DNA from: Photobacterium lucens
Lineage (GTDB): Bacteria; Pseudomonadota; Gammaproteobacteria; Enterobacterales; Vibrionaceae
Assembly (NCBI RefSeq): GCF_009873615.1
Contig: NZ_SSMG01000391.1
Location: forward strand, 1-61,360
DNA: 61,360 nucleotides
Direction of reading: 5' to 3'
The notes beneath the pieces are model-generated. The model was not told the origin of the DNA and ran no database searches. It saw only the letters and a program-made list of their open reading frames with translations. Numbering within the stretch: position 1 is the first letter of the stretch; every line of letters starts with the position of its first letter. The translations under genes were made by a program, and so were the position numbers. Shown here piece after piece: positions 18,258 to 28,279 of this stretch.

Positions 18258-19313
18258 TTAATTTACTAATTCAACAACAGCAGTGCCCGCCAATAAAAAC
18301 GCCCCAGCACCGTAATCGATATTGTGTTCAAACTGTACATCACGAGGGTTAAACGCTGGCAGCTGTACCCAACCGATCATGCCGTTATCATGAATACAGG
18401 TTTGTAGTGCAGCCCATGCCTTTTCAACCACAGGGAGATAGGTTTCAGCATCTAATAAGCCTTGCTTAATACCCCACGCTAAACCGTAAACAAACAAGGC
18501 AGTCGCACTGCTCTCTTTAGCAAGATAGCTTTGTGGATCTAATAAGCTGGTACGCCAAAAACCGTCTGCTTGTTGGTATTTAATTACTTCAGCGGCTAAA
18601 TCAGTAAATAGCGCCAAGTAACGCTCACGCTCGGCATAATCTTCGGGCATACGAGCCATTAAACGAGGAACAGCAGCTAATACCCAACCAATGCCACGGC
18701 TCCAAAAGACTTTTTCACCATTCGCTTCACGTAATTCACTGTCTTTGCCATCTGGGATATAGCGATAGTCACGATAAAACAGTCCTGTTTCTGGATCTTT
18801 TAAGTGCTCAACGGAATCCCAGAAAGCGGTGTTCATGTAGTCTAAATATTTCGTCTCGCCAGTGACTTGTGTCAGTGCGGCAAAACTTGGTGGAGCCATA
18901 AACAGAGAATCACACCACCACCAATCTTTACGTCCTTGCTCTGGCGTATTCACCATTACATCTAGTGCTTTAATGGTTGGCTCTAATGCTTCTGGTTGAT
19001 TCACCACAGGGTAAACATCAAGGTAAGCCTGACAGCAAATATGATCATCAGCGAAACGATCATTAGGGCCAGTTCTAAAGCCTGTATGTAAGGTGTAGTT
19101 CATCACACCATCAAGGTATTCCGTATCGTCAGTTGCCAACCATGCCGCTGACACACATGACCAAAATACCCCACGTTCCCAATCCGTATCTTTAATAAAA
19201 CGGGTTTTACCACTGCGACGTACCACGCTACGAGTTTGATTTTGTGCTTGGTAGCGGTAAACACGTTTCATTGCTGTCAAAATATCTTGTTTTGATCCTA
19301 ATGCCGTCATCAT
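18258..19313 (-). CDS. GH105/GH88-type unsaturated uronyl hydrolase
   Basis: Removes the 4,5-unsaturated uronic acid from oligosaccharides made by lyases, by hydration of the double bond. The 351-residue (alpha/alpha)6-barrel enzyme has Asp residues in RFADDHICCQAYL (D89/D90) and WWWCDSLFMAPP (D135), the positions of the catalytic pair in GH105 and GH88. FWSRGIGWVLAA is the usual GH105 signature. There is no signal peptide, so it acts in the cytosol on imported disaccharides. It is the last gene of the aga-kdu operon, eight bases behind kduD, with AAGGAG before the start. I favour GH105 over GH88, but glycosaminoglycan substrates are inferred from context. Confidence 0.88.
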   Translation of the reverse strand: MMTALGSKQDILTAMKRVYRYQAQNQTRSVVRRSGKTRFIKDTDWERGVFWSCVSAAWLATDDTEYLDGVMNYTLHTGFRTGPNDRFADDHICCQAYLDVYPVVNQPEALEPTIKALDVMVNTPEQGRKDWWWCDSLFMAPPSFAALTQVTGETKYLDYMNTAFWDSVEHLKDPETGLFYRDYRYIPDGKDSELREANGEKVFWSRGIGWVLAAVPRLMARMPEDYAERERYLALFTDLAAEVIKYQQADGFWRTSLLDPQSYLAKESSATALFVYGLAWGIKQGLLDAETYLPVVEKAWAALQTCIHDNGMIGWVQLPAFNPRDVQFEHNIDYGAGAFLLAGTAVVELVN

Positions 19314-19321
19314 GCTTCTCC

Positions 19322-20080
19322 TTAACGAGCTAACCAGCCACCGTCTACTGCAATGGTGTAACCATTAACGTAATCACTTGCGCTTGATGCTAAGAACACC
19401 GCAGGACCTTCAAGATCAGACGGTAAGCCCCAACGACTGGCAGGAATACGCTCTAAAATAGCCGCATTACGTGCTTCATCTGCACGCAGCGCTTCAGTGT
19501 TATCGGTCGCCATGTAACCCGGAGCAATCGCATTAACGTTAATGTTGTACTGCGCAAGCTCTGTCGCCAACGCACGAGTTAAACCCATCACCGCTGATTT
19601 ACTTGCTGTGTATGACGGCACTCGGATCCCGCCTTGGAACGACAACATAGAGGCGATATTGATGATCTTTCCGCCATTGCCTTGCTCAACAAAGCGTTTA
19701 GCTACAGCTTGCGATAAGAAGAACAATGTCTTTTGGTTAATGTTGATCACATCATCCCAATCACTTTCAGAGAACTTCAGCAGATCTTCACGGCGGATAA
19801 TGCCAGCGTTGTTAATTAAGATATCTACTTTACCCATCACTTCGACTGCTTCTGCCACAATCGCTTCTAGGCGATCTTGCTGCATTAAATTGGCAGTGAT
19901 GTAGTGAAATTTACGACCCAATGCTTCCACTTGCGCTTGGGTTTCAGGCGCGGCTTGATGACCAATACCCACAATATCAGCACCTGCTTTCGCTAAACCT
20001 AGCGCCATGCCTTGACCTAAGCCTGTATTACAACCTGTAACGATGGCAACTTTACCTGTTAAATCAAATAGATTATTCAT
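19322..20080 (-). CDS. kduD: 2-dehydro-3-deoxy-D-gluconate 5-dehydrogenase
   Basis: Reduces 2,5-diketo-3-deoxygluconate (DKII) to 2-keto-3-deoxygluconate with NAD(P)H. The 252-residue short-chain dehydrogenase has the nucleotide motif TGCNTGLGQG (15-24), NNAGI, the catalytic YTASK with the preceding Ser, and the C-terminal NGYTIAVDGGWLAR typical of KduD. The start at 20080 is preceded by AGGATTTAAC. It lies between kduI and the GH105 gene in the operon, linking the lyase product to KdgK and Eda. Confidence 0.95.
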   Translation of the reverse strand: MNNLFDLTGKVAIVTGCNTGLGQGMALGLAKAGADIVGIGHQAAPETQAQVEALGRKFHYITANLMQQDRLEAIVAEAVEVMGKVDILINNAGIIRREDLLKFSESDWDDVININQKTLFFLSQAVAKRFVEQGNGGKIINIASMLSFQGGIRVPSYTASKSAVMGLTRALATELAQYNINVNAIAPGYMATDNTEALRADEARNAAILERIPASRWGLPSDLEGPAVFLASSASDYVNGYTIAVDGGWLAR

Positions 20081-20186
20081 GTTAAATCCTTTTTGAAGAT
20101 GCAAAGTCCCGACCAAGCCACCGTTATGACTTAGCTACGCTTTGCATCTCGTTTTAATCAGTAATAGAAAGGTGGCGAAAACAGAC

Positions 20187-21017
20187 TTATTTCAAATCAG
20201 CCATCGCTACATGGTCCATGTCGTGGAACGTTTGGTTCTCACCCACCATGCCCCAAATAAAGGTGTAAGCTGCAGTACCTACACCTGAGTGAATAGACCA
20301 GCTTGGGCTGATCACCGCTTGTTCATTGCGTACCACAAGGTGGCGTGTTTCTTGTGGCTCCCCCATGTAATGGAACACGATGTTGTCTTGGCTCATATCA
20401 AAATACAGATACACTTCCATACGGCGTTCATGAGTATGGCAAGGCATGGTATTCCATAGGCTACCCGGTGCTAATTCCGTCATGCCCATTAATAGCTGGC
20501 AGGTCGGTAATACAGACGGGTGAAGGTATTTGTAGATAGTGCGAACGTTACAGTTCTCTTGGCTACCGATCTGCTCTGGTGATGCGTCTTCACGGGTGAT
20601 TTTACGGGTTGGGTAGCTGTGATGTGCAGGTGCACAGTTTAGGTAAAAACGCGCTGGTTTATCCGCCATGACACTTTCAAAGCGGATATCTTGTGCGCCC
20701 ATACCGACATAAATCGCTTCACGTGCACCAATTTCAAAGGTTTCACCATCGACAATCACAAGGCCAGCTTCACCAATGTTGATCACACCTAGCTCACGAC
20801 GCTGCAAAAAGAAATCAACCCCGATCTCTTTACCGCCTTCAAAGGCAATCGCACTGTCAGTCGGCACAGCCGCACCCACGATGATGCGATCGATATGGCT
20901 GTAAGTTAGATTGATTTGACCTGCTTGGAACATGTTTTCAATTAAAAACTGTTCACGTAAACCTTCAGTATCTAATTGCTTTGCGTGTTGACTATGAATA
21001 GGTTGACGAATTTCCAT
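20187..21017 (-). CDS. kduI: 5-dehydro-4-deoxy-D-glucuronate isomerase
   Basis: Isomerises 4-deoxy-L-threo-5-hexosulose uronate, the form released from unsaturated uronides, to 2,5-diketo-3-deoxygluconate. The 276-residue cupin protein matches KduI along its length. The zinc ligands are in the motif [16 protein letters not shown] (two His and a Glu, near residue 195) and in [10 protein letters not shown]. The opening [20 protein letters not shown] is the family start, with GAGG six bases before ATG. It is the seventh step in the operon order agaA-kduI-kduD. Confidence 0.97.
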   Translation of the reverse strand: MEIRQPIHSQHAKQLDTEGLREQFLIENMFQAGQINLTYSHIDRIIVGAAVPTDSAIAFEGGKEIGVDFFLQRRELGVINIGEAGLVIVDGETFEIGAREAIYVGMGAQDIRFESVMADKPARFYLNCAPAHHSYPTRKITREDASPEQIGSQENCNVRTIYKYLHPSVLPTCQLLMGMTELAPGSLWNTMPCHTHERRMEVYLYFDMSQDNIVFHYMGEPQETRHLVVRNEQAVISPSWSIHSGVGTAAYTFIWGMVGENQTFHDMDHVAMADLK

Positions 21018-21098
21018 GTATAACCTCGTAAATCATGTTATTCACTCACTCGCTTCTTAAGTGATGAGTGACGATAATCTCGTACCTTGAGCGGTGGC

Positions 21099-22241
21099 TT
21101 ACTGCCACTGTCCATCAATCAAGGTCGCTTGAATTTGAAATTGTGGATCTAATAGCGCAAAACTGGCGTTATAACCGGGTTTGATAAACCCTAACTTGTC
21201 ATCAATCCCTAAATATTTGGCTGGCACTGACGTTGCCATTTGCACAGCTTCCCATTCAGGGACACCCGCCAGCATGATCATGTTGCGAAGTGCTTGATCT
21301 AAGCTGCAAGTACTGCCTGCTAGTGAACCATCATCGGTACGTGCTTCACCATTAGTAACGGTGATCATCTGTGCGCCAAGTTGGTACTTACCATCACTTA
21401 ATCCACCAGCACGCATACAGTCGGTGATTAACGCTAGCTTCTGATAACCTTTCATCCGATATGCCAGTTGCATCATCACAGGGTGAACATGAATACCATC
21501 TGCGATCAGCTCTGCTAACATGTCGTGAAACAGCACCGCCCCAGCACAACCCGGCTCACGATGATGTAAACCACTCATGCCGTTAAATAAATGCACGCCA
21601 CAATCTGCGCCATGTTGATGCGCTGTAGTCACTTGCTCTAAGTTGGCACTGGTATGGGCAATGGATGTTTTGATCCCTTCGGCAGTTAGCCACTGAATCG
21701 CTTCATCTGAGCCTTGATATTCAGGCGCTAGTGCCACACGGATCAGCGAATCACCCGCCACTTCTTTTAATTCTGCTAACGCTGCAATGCTTGGCGCTTG
21801 TAAATACTGGGTTGGATGCGAGCCTCGATACGCTTCTGTGAAATACGGCCCTTCGAGAAAACTGCCTAATAACTTGGCGCCCACTTGCTTTGGTTGCTGA
21901 CAAAACTCACGTACTTGTTGCAGTGCGTTGATGATGTCTTGCCAGGGCGCAGTTACTGTGGTGCCAACCCATGCCACCACACCGGTTTTCGGTAAAGCAT
22001 CAGCAATGGTTTGTAGTGCTTGTGGGGTTGCATCCATCACATCCGCCCCAGCTCGACCGTGAATATGAATATCAATAAAGCCCGGCACTAAAGTTTGCCC
22101 TTCAAGCTCTGTTACATCACAATCAAGCGGTTTTGTTTCGGTGATCGCTTCAATTTTCCCATCATTAACAATAACGTACTGATTGTAAGCAATCCCTGTT
22201 GGCGTAAAAATTCGTTGTGGATGAAGAGCAAATCGCATCAT
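21099..22241 (-). CDS. agaA: N-acetylhexosamine-6-phosphate deacetylase (AgaA/NagA)
   Basis: Removes the acetyl group from N-acetylgalactosamine-6-phosphate (or GlcNAc-6-P). The 380-residue amidohydrolase has HIHGRAGADVMD at the metal site and LEGPYF with the metal-binding Glu. HTSAN and HLFNGMSGLHHREPG follow, then the catalytic Asp in LITDCMRAGG. NagA and AgaA are close homologues, and the AgaA name is chosen from the aga neighbourhood. The start overlaps the agaF stop by one base (TAATG), so translation is coupled. Confidence 0.92.
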   Translation of the reverse strand: MMRFALHPQRIFTPTGIAYNQYVIVNDGKIEAITETKPLDCDVTELEGQTLVPGFIDIHIHGRAGADVMDATPQALQTIADALPKTGVVAWVGTTVTAPWQDIINALQQVREFCQQPKQVGAKLLGSFLEGPYFTEAYRGSHPTQYLQAPSIAALAELKEVAGDSLIRVALAPEYQGSDEAIQWLTAEGIKTSIAHTSANLEQVTTAHQHGADCGVHLFNGMSGLHHREPGCAGAVLFHDMLAELIADGIHVHPVMMQLAYRMKGYQKLALITDCMRAGGLSDGKYQLGAQMITVTNGEARTDDGSLAGSTCSLDQALRNMIMLAGVPEWEAVQMATSVPAKYLGIDDKLGFIKPGYNASFALLDPQFQIQATLIDGQWQ

Positions 22242-22684
22242 TACAGTCCATCTTCACATTCAAGTTCAGTAGGCTGCTCCATGATGCTATTTAACTCACG
22301 GCGCATGTCCTTCATACATGACATACCAATATCCAGTAAGGTATCGACAAGCTCAGTTAACTCAGCATCATCACGCTCAAAAGCAGCATTGGCGATCATC
22401 GGTAAATTCGCACCACCGATCAGCTCAACATTTGGCGTATCCATCATGATTTCTAATGCACGGTTTGCAGGCGAACCACCAGGAATATCCGTTAAGATCA
22501 GCACACCATCACCACTATCCACATCTTGTACCGCTTGGCGTAATGACTGCTCTAATTCTTGTGTCGACATGCCTTCTACAAAATCAATAAACAGCATTTG
22601 CTCTTGTTCACCAGCAATGGCGCGCACCGCCGTTTCCATACCTGAAGCAAAATGAATATGACCCGAAACAACAATACCAATCAT
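22241..22684 (-). CDS. agaF: PTS mannose-family EIIA component
   Basis: Receives phosphate from HPr and passes it to EIIB in the GalNAc-type PTS. A 147-residue EIIA-man domain with phospho-acceptor H9 in VVSGHIHFASGM and the later LTDIPGGSPAN motif. It is a free domain, not fused to EIIB as in ManX. AAAGGAAAGG precedes the ATG. An 81-base gap with a GC-rich hairpin separates it from agaE. Confidence 0.93.
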   Translation of the reverse strand: MIGIVVSGHIHFASGMETAVRAIAGEQEQMLFIDFVEGMSTQELEQSLRQAVQDVDSGDGVLILTDIPGGSPANRALEIMMDTPNVELIGGANLPMIANAAFERDDAELTELVDTLLDIGMSCMKDMRRELNSIMEQPTELECEDGL

Positions 22685-22702
22685 GATCCTTTCCTTTGAA
22701 AA

Positions 22703-22728
22703 AGGAGGGGGAGCACTTTCCCCCTCAA
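22703..22728. other. intra-operon GC-rich hairpin between agaE and agaF
   Basis: GAGGGGGA (22705-22712) pairs with TCCCCCTC (22719-22726) around a six-base loop. No T-run follows on the minus strand, so it is more likely an mRNA processing or stability element than a terminator. Confidence 0.55.
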
Positions 22729-22765
22729 ACGTATTGGTGATGCACTCACCGTTGATGTGGATGTG

Positions 22766-23659
22766 TTACAAAATACCGACTAAGTGACCGATAACACCGG
22801 CAGCGAGGGTTGAGAAAATTAGCACTGGCGGTTTAGCCCAGAAACCTGTTCCCTTCACCAGCTTGAGCATAAAGAACACTAATGCCAGTGGTAGCAGGTT
22901 TGGCATGATCTTATCGAACAGTGCCGATTGCAGCTCGACCACCTTGCCACCCAATTCGACCGAGGCGGTGGTCTGTACCTTGATAAAGGTGGCGGAGAGC
23001 GCACCAATCACGAAGATACCCATAATATTGGCCGCTTTTGCCAGCTTCTCGGTTGAATCACTCATGCTGACCATTGCTGCCGTACCGGCTTTATAGCCCA
23101 TGAACATCAAACCGAAGTACACTGCAAAGTGAACAATTTGGTACAAGAAGAAGAACACGAATGGACCTGCAATCGAGCCTTCCATAGCAATTGACGCACC
23201 TAACGCTAGGGTTAATGGCATCAAGGTCATGTGGTCGATAGCATCACCGATACCACCTGTTGGTCCCATACCAGCCACTTTCATAACGTTCACTGTTGAT
23301 GGCTTTTCTTTGTTCTCTTCCATCGCAATGGCAGTACCAAGCAAGAAGGTGAACAATTTCGGTGACGCATTGAAAAACTGAAGATGATTCTTTAATGCCT
23401 TCGCCAAGTCCGCTTTGTTGTTACCGTGGATTTTCTTTAACGCTGGAATAATCGAGTAAGCAAAGCCACCAGCCTGCATACGTTCGAAGTTAAAGTTACC
23501 TTCCATGAATAAGCCGCGGATTGAACATAACCACAGATCTTTTTTAGTGATCACTTTACGTGGTGTGGTGTCTTGGTATGCATCGATATCATCAACCAAA
23601 TTGACATGTTGTTCCGTGTTTTTATCGCGAAGTGTGCCCGCAGTGATATCAGATGCCAT
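22766..23659 (-). CDS. agaE: PTS mannose-family EIID component
   Basis: Membrane subunit of the GalNAc-type PTS permease, working with EIIC. The 297-residue protein has a long cytosolic N-terminus with the EIID signature QAGGFAYSIIPALKKI, then VAGMGPTGGIGDAIDHMTLMP and a C-terminal membrane region. The in-frame TTG six bases upstream is less likely than the ATG at 23659, which follows GAGG by nine bases. It overlaps agaW by 11 bases. The substrate may be GalNAc, GlcNAc or an unsaturated glycosaminoglycan disaccharide. Confidence 0.93.
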   Translation of the reverse strand: MASDITAGTLRDKNTEQHVNLVDDIDAYQDTTPRKVITKKDLWLCSIRGLFMEGNFNFERMQAGGFAYSIIPALKKIHGNNKADLAKALKNHLQFFNASPKLFTFLLGTAIAMEENKEKPSTVNVMKVAGMGPTGGIGDAIDHMTLMPLTLALGASIAMEGSIAGPFVFFFLYQIVHFAVYFGLMFMGYKAGTAAMVSMSDSTEKLAKAANIMGIFVIGALSATFIKVQTTASVELGGKVVELQSALFDKIMPNLLPLALVFFMLKLVKGTGFWAKPPVLIFSTLAAGVIGHLVGIL

Positions 23660-24419
23660 CTTCAAATTCCTCTACTTGGTTGTTTGAGCCACCGTTGTTT
23701 GAACCGCTAAAGAAGTAGTAAAGTGCTGCAATGGATGCGCCGATGATTGCGACAGCCATAATTGGTAGTTTTAGGTACGTTGTCATTACGAAGCCGATGA
23801 AGAACACACCTGCCACTTCCTTTGACCACATGATCTTAAGTAGCATTGCGAAACCAATCGCAGGAACCATTTTCGCGCCAATACCAAGACCTGTTAGTAA
23901 CGCTTTTGGTGCATTTTCATCAATCCAGGTTGCTGCATGCTCACCAAAGTAAACGGTGATGAAGGCAACTAAGGCATAGAGCATCGCACGTAACGAAATG
24001 GTGGTAATAAGTAGCTTATCGATGCCAGCTGAATCTCCACGCTCTGCGTAGCGATCCGCTTTACCCATAGTGAATGATGTCATTGCGAAGAAACCAATCA
24101 CCAACATCTGCATCAATACCGCAATCGGCATACCGACACCCATTGCTACTTCTGCTGACTGACCTGTCATTACCGCAAAAGCAACTGCTGCAATCGTACC
24201 TAGGGTTACATCTGGCGGCTGAGCACCTGCGTTAGGCACGAGACCTAGCCATGCTAATTCCAATGTTGCACCAGCGATCAAGCCAATTTGCATGTCACCC
24301 ATAATGAAGCCAACAACTGGCCCAGTGATCAGCGGACGGTGAATGTTTAATGCGACATCGTATTTATCGATACCACAGAAAAATGCCCATACCGCTACTA
24401 ACGTAGCTTCTAAAAACAT
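23649..24419 (-). CDS. agaW: PTS mannose-family EIIC component
   Basis: Sugar-translocating membrane subunit. The 256-residue protein has multiple hydrophobic segments and EIIC-man signatures: GPVVGFIMGDMQIGLIAGAT, ELAWLGLVPNAGAQPPD and a C-terminal small-residue-rich helix. TAAGGA lies seven bases before the start. Its 3' end overlaps agaE, ensuring balanced EIIC and EIID synthesis. Confidence 0.94.
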   Translation of the reverse strand: MFLEATLVAVWAFFCGIDKYDVALNIHRPLITGPVVGFIMGDMQIGLIAGATLELAWLGLVPNAGAQPPDVTLGTIAAVAFAVMTGQSAEVAMGVGMPIAVLMQMLVIGFFAMTSFTMGKADRYAERGDSAGIDKLLITTISLRAMLYALVAFITVYFGEHAATWIDENAPKALLTGLGIGAKMVPAIGFAMLLKIMWSKEVAGVFFIGFVMTTYLKLPIMAVAIIGASIAALYYFFSGSNNGGSNNQVEEFEDGI

Positions 24420-24460
24420 GATTTATTCCTTAATTACACGTTTGGATTAGGCTGTCGCTG

Positions 24461-24961
24461 TTATGCCGCGCTCATCGCCAGTTCAAGTACATTGATAGGG
24501 TTTTGATCTGGGGTGTTTTGAATCGTACACGTTACCCCTTTTGCCACCATGCGTTCGAACGCATTGATGTCTTTGTCATCCACAGACACCGTTTTATTAA
24601 TTTGGCGTTTACCTTCGTGGTAGTGCATGTTGCCAACATTACAGTGTGTAATTGGCACACCACCTTCCACTAAACGTGCAACGTCAGTTGGGTTATTACA
24701 AAGGATGAAGATTTTTTGTTGCGCTGATGCTTTGTGGATCACATCAATGGTTTTTTGAATCGAGAAGAAACGAACCGCATATTCACCACCTGCTGATGCT
24801 TTCATACCTGCTTGCATGAAAGCGGCATTTGGACCTTCAGCGGCATCGTCATTGGCAACCAAAATAAGGTTTGCACCAGAATGTTTACCCCACGTAATAC
24901 GAATTTGACCATGTAACAAACGTTCATCAATTCGTGTCCATACAATATTTGGCGTTGTCAT
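24461..24961 (-). CDS. agaV: PTS mannose-family EIIB component
   Basis: Transfers phosphate from EIIA to the incoming sugar. A 166-residue EIIB-man domain whose N-terminus contains RIDERLLHGQ with phospho-acceptor H17, followed by the VANDDAAEG loop and GNMHYHEGKRQINKTVS. These are the standard EIIB-Aga/Sor features. It is the first PTS gene of the operon, 35 bases behind agaS. Confidence 0.94.
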   Translation of the reverse strand: MTTPNIVWTRIDERLLHGQIRITWGKHSGANLILVANDDAAEGPNAAFMQAGMKASAGGEYAVRFFSIQKTIDVIHKASAQQKIFILCNNPTDVARLVEGGVPITHCNVGNMHYHEGKRQINKTVSVDDKDINAFERMVAKGVTCTIQNTPDQNPINVLELAMSAA

Positions 24962-24996
24962 GATTGTTCTACCTTTAATAATTATTCACGTTAATT

Positions 24997-26154
24997 TTAT
25001 AAATTATGAATCGTCACACCCTGCACTACCCGGTTCACTTCACCAGTAGGACAAGGGTTATCAGGTGTATTCCCAAGCGCAACCGCACGATGAAATGCAT
25101 ACATTTGGGCGTACAACATATAAGGGAAAAGCAATTCAATATCTGTCACATCATCCATATTCGGTACTTGAATCACTTCAGCTTGCGTTTCAAGTACATC
25201 CGCTTGTGCCGTAATAGCAACCACATGCGCTGCGATGTTATCGCGGCAGATTTCAGCTAACAGATCCAGATCATAGTTACGGGTGTAAGGGTCATTACTG
25301 ATGAAAACCACAATCATGGTGTTCTCATTCACAATCGATTTAGGACCGTGGCGGAAACCCAATGGCGAATCGTACATTGCAACCACTTTACCTGCGGTCA
25401 GCTCCAGTAATTTCAGCGCCGACTCTTGTGCGAGTCCTTGTAGGCCACCACTGCCTAAATAAATAACCCTTTCGAAGCTATGGTTAGCAGTATCCTTGAT
25501 TTGTTGATTTAAATCTTTGATCAAACCCACAGAACACTTACAAATGCTTTCGATATCTTTCGTGTAAACGTTGTCATACATTAAAACCGAAAAAGCCGCC
25601 AGCATCATTGATGAAAAACTTGATGTCATGGCAAAAGATTGATCATTTGTTTCGCTTGGCATTAGAAGTGCAAATGATTGCGCATCATTCTTGCAACGTT
25701 TGTATAACTTTCCTTCCCCATTACAGGTCAGTACCAGGTGGTAACACTGCGACAATGTTTGATTAGCAAGCTCAACTGCCGCCACACTTTCTGGGCTATT
25801 ACCAGAGCGAGCAAATGACACCAGCAGCGTTGGAATATCTTCCGCAAAACACTGGTTAGGATTGGACACAATATCGGTGGTTGATACCGCTTCAACACGA
25901 CGCTTTAAATGCTGAGAAAGCCCAAGTGCCAACGAACGTCCAGCAAAAGCTGATGTCCCAGCACCAGTTAAAACAATGCGTAAATTCGAATGTGAAAATG
26001 CCTTATCCATAAAGTCACGAATTTGCATTTGGCACTCTTGAATAATCGCATTGGTTCTTAGCCAACTCTCCGGTTGCTGAGAGATCTCTTTAGCAGTCCA
26101 ATATCCTGATAACTGCGCTAAATCCGACTCTGAATAACCTAAATACTGTTCCAT
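24997..26154 (-). CDS. agaS: AgaS-type SIS-domain deaminase/isomerase
   Basis: Deaminates and isomerises galactosamine-6-phosphate to tagatose-6-phosphate. The 385-residue protein has two SIS domains: the first with TGAGTSAFAGRS and SFARSGNSPES, the second with YLGSGGLQGLAQESALKLLEL. The AgaS-type MYDSPLGFRHGPKS follows. There is no NagB-type deaminase in the window, consistent with AgaS taking this step. It starts four bases behind agaZ. Confidence 0.94.
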   Translation of the reverse strand: MEQYLGYSESDLAQLSGYWTAKEISQQPESWLRTNAIIQECQMQIRDFMDKAFSHSNLRIVLTGAGTSAFAGRSLALGLSQHLKRRVEAVSTTDIVSNPNQCFAEDIPTLLVSFARSGNSPESVAAVELANQTLSQCYHLVLTCNGEGKLYKRCKNDAQSFALLMPSETNDQSFAMTSSFSSMMLAAFSVLMYDNVYTKDIESICKCSVGLIKDLNQQIKDTANHSFERVIYLGSGGLQGLAQESALKLLELTAGKVVAMYDSPLGFRHGPKSIVNENTMIVVFISNDPYTRNYDLDLLAEICRDNIAAHVVAITAQADVLETQAEVIQVPNMDDVTDIELLFPYMLYAQMYAFHRAVALGNTPDNPCPTGEVNRVVQGVTIHNL

Positions 26155-26158
26155 GTGT

Positions 26159-27454
26159 TTAAACCTCTACGACTACTTGTTCTGAACATGCTTTTGAATA
26201 AGCACGTAATACTTGACGAATTGTGTCTAATACCAATGAGTTAGGATCTAACGAGATCAATCCTTCACGGACATGTTGAAACTGCATTGGCATATATTGA
26301 CTAAGAAGGGGCAACGGAATATCGACCCGAGATAAATTTCTAAATAAGGTGGCTTGCGCCTGATTAATCACATCATCAGGCCAGTAATAACGCATCCGAT
26401 CACTGAAACTAAAACAACGAGAAAAACGCTGCTCAGATTCACTGCCGTGGTAATACTTTTGCCAATGCTCTGGTGCTTCACACATCCGAGTTTCGATTAA
26501 CTCGCGCAAATTAGAGCAATGGGCTTTGGGAATAATTTCAGCTTCGATTTCGCACAAATTAAACAGGGCTTCACGCATCGCAAACGTCAGTGCAGGGCCT
26601 ACTTTTAAAATGGCAAAATGATCGCGAACCAGTTCGTTATACGCTTGCTGAGTTTGGTAATCAGTGGAGTGGGCTTCAAACACCATTTGCGGATAATCAT
26701 CGACAACCTTACTCAGTAAATTTGCTTTTTCTGAGCAATAATCAATAACCCCAATATGATCAAATTCCACCCCAGGTTGCACCACTAAACCAATCACACG
26801 CGGCCATATATGACCTATATTGAAAGAGTCGAATGCATTACGATGGGTTTCGATTGTTTTCGTTGCGGCTTGCGGTGAAGTGACATCGACCGTATTCAAG
26901 GTTTCAGCAGCACCGCCCGGTACTGGTACTTCTGTACCAATCACGTAAACCAAATCACTTGAACCGAAAGTCGCTATTGCTGTGCTTTCCGCAACCACAG
27001 CTAAACGTGCCGCACGCTGTGCCACAGTCTCATCCGATAACGGGCTAACATCATCAGCACACGCCATGCTGCAATCTAAATGGATTTTCTTAAAACCAGC
27101 ACTGACGTAAGCGGCGATCAGATCTTCTGATTTTTGCATCGCTTCTTCAGCAGGTAGGTGTTGCCAGCGATTAGGACCTAAATGATCGCCACCGAAAATG
27201 ACGTTAGATGAAGGGAAATCGTAATGCTTGGCTTTCGCTAAAACGAAATTGCGAAAGTCCACAGGTGTCATACCTGTATAACCACCAAATTGATCAACTT
27301 GGTTGGAAGTCGCTTCGATCAACAATACAGAATTGTCGTTCTGCGCTTGAAGAATAGCTGCGTCAATCACCAGAGGGTGTGCAGAACACACCGCATAAAT
27401 ACCGACTTGGCTTCCAGCTTTGTGACGTTGAACGAGGCTTTGCAGGGTGTTCAT
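26159..27454 (-). CDS. agaZ: tagatose-1,6-bisphosphate aldolase accessory subunit (AgaZ/KbaZ/GatZ)
   Basis: Non-catalytic subunit needed for full activity and stability of the AgaY aldolase. The 431-residue protein has the GatZ/KbaZ signatures [16 protein letters not shown] and [12 protein letters not shown], then [10 protein letters not shown] and [14 protein letters not shown] precedes the ATG. The catalytic partner agaY is about 16 kb away in a separate unit, so AgaR-like motifs at both promoters may keep the subunits in step. Confidence 0.94.
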   Translation of the reverse strand: MNTLQSLVQRHKAGSQVGIYAVCSAHPLVIDAAILQAQNDNSVLLIEATSNQVDQFGGYTGMTPVDFRNFVLAKAKHYDFPSSNVIFGGDHLGPNRWQHLPAEEAMQKSEDLIAAYVSAGFKKIHLDCSMACADDVSPLSDETVAQRAARLAVVAESTAIATFGSSDLVYVIGTEVPVPGGAAETLNTVDVTSPQAATKTIETHRNAFDSFNIGHIWPRVIGLVVQPGVEFDHIGVIDYCSEKANLLSKVVDDYPQMVFEAHSTDYQTQQAYNELVRDHFAILKVGPALTFAMREALFNLCEIEAEIIPKAHCSNLRELIETRMCEAPEHWQKYYHGSESEQRFSRCFSFSDRMRYYWPDDVINQAQATLFRNLSRVDIPLPLLSQYMPMQFQHVREGLISLDPNSLVLDTIRQVLRAYSKACSEQVVVEV

Positions 27455-27502
27455 TAATTAACTCCACAATCAACATCTGTAATGTGATCATGGAGTTAAT
27501 GG

Positions 27503-28279
27503 TCAGTTTTCCTTTTCGACAATAATAACTTCAACGCGCATATCACGAAGACCAGCAAGGTAATCTTCAGGGATACCGGAATCTGTTACCAAGATATCAA
27601 TATTTCCAAACTCGCGGATCATGTGGCAGCTACGCTTACCAAACTTAGAAGAATCCGCCACCGCAATCACTTGTTCAGAAATTTCACACATCAAACGATT
27701 TAAACTCGCTTCTTGTTCGCTGTGTGTGGTGATACCTGCTCGCAAATCGAAACCATCAACACCTAAAAACACCTTATCAAAGCGGTAATTTTTAAGGCCA
27801 GCTTCTGCTTGTGAGCCCGAAAAAGACAGTGCTTCTTTACGAAGAACACCACCTGACATCAAAACCTCAACACCGGGTGCTGAAGACAACTCCATTGCCA
27901 CATCCAGACCGTTAGTCATGACAACAACGTTATCCATCCCCTTTAAACTGGCAGCGATTTCACGTGTTGTTGTCCCAGAATCTAGAATGACTGTGTCACC
28001 ACTATGGATCAGTTGAGCAGCCGCTTTTCCAAGAAGAGATTTAACTCCGGCATTATTACGACGCTTTTCATGAATCGTTAATTCAGCAATCACACCTGAG
28101 TTTGGAATTGCAGCGCCATGAGAGCGCACCACATAACCATTCTTTTCTAAGAAACTCAGATCACTGCGAATAGTGACACTTGAGACATTAAATTTTTCGG
28201 CGAGATCCTCAACACGGGCTTTACCATCTTGATTAACCACGGTGACGATTTCCATTCGCCTTTCGATTGCACTTTTCAC
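27503..28279 (-). CDS. agaR: DeoR-family repressor AgaR
   Basis: Predicted repressor of the glycosaminoglycan/GalNAc regulon. A 258-residue DeoR protein with an N-terminal winged helix (about 5-58, RVEDLAEKFNVSSVTIRSDL) and a C-terminal sugar-phosphate sensor domain with DSGTTTREIA, MTNGLDVA and FLGVDGFD. The start codon is GTG at 28279, six bases after AAGGAG. It is the first gene of a ten-gene operon ending with the GH105 gene at 18258. The effector is probably a GalN- or GalNAc-6-phosphate, inferred from E. coli AgaR. Confidence 0.93.
   Translation of the reverse strand: MKSAIERRMEIVTVVNQDGKARVEDLAEKFNVSSVTIRSDLSFLEKNGYVVRSHGAAIPNSGVIAELTIHEKRRNNAGVKSLLGKAAAQLIHSGDTVILDSGTTTREIAASLKGMDNVVVMTNGLDVAMELSSAPGVEVLMSGGVLRKEALSFSGSQAEAGLKNYRFDKVFLGVDGFDLRAGITTHSEQEASLNRLMCEISEQVIAVADSSKFGKRSCHMIREFGNIDILVTDSGIPEDYLAGLRDMRVEVIIVEKEN

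Noticed and set aside
20345-20539. ORFs antisense to kduI and similar shadows across the window
   Set aside because: They mirror codon structure of well-supported genes and lack their own ribosome-binding sites.
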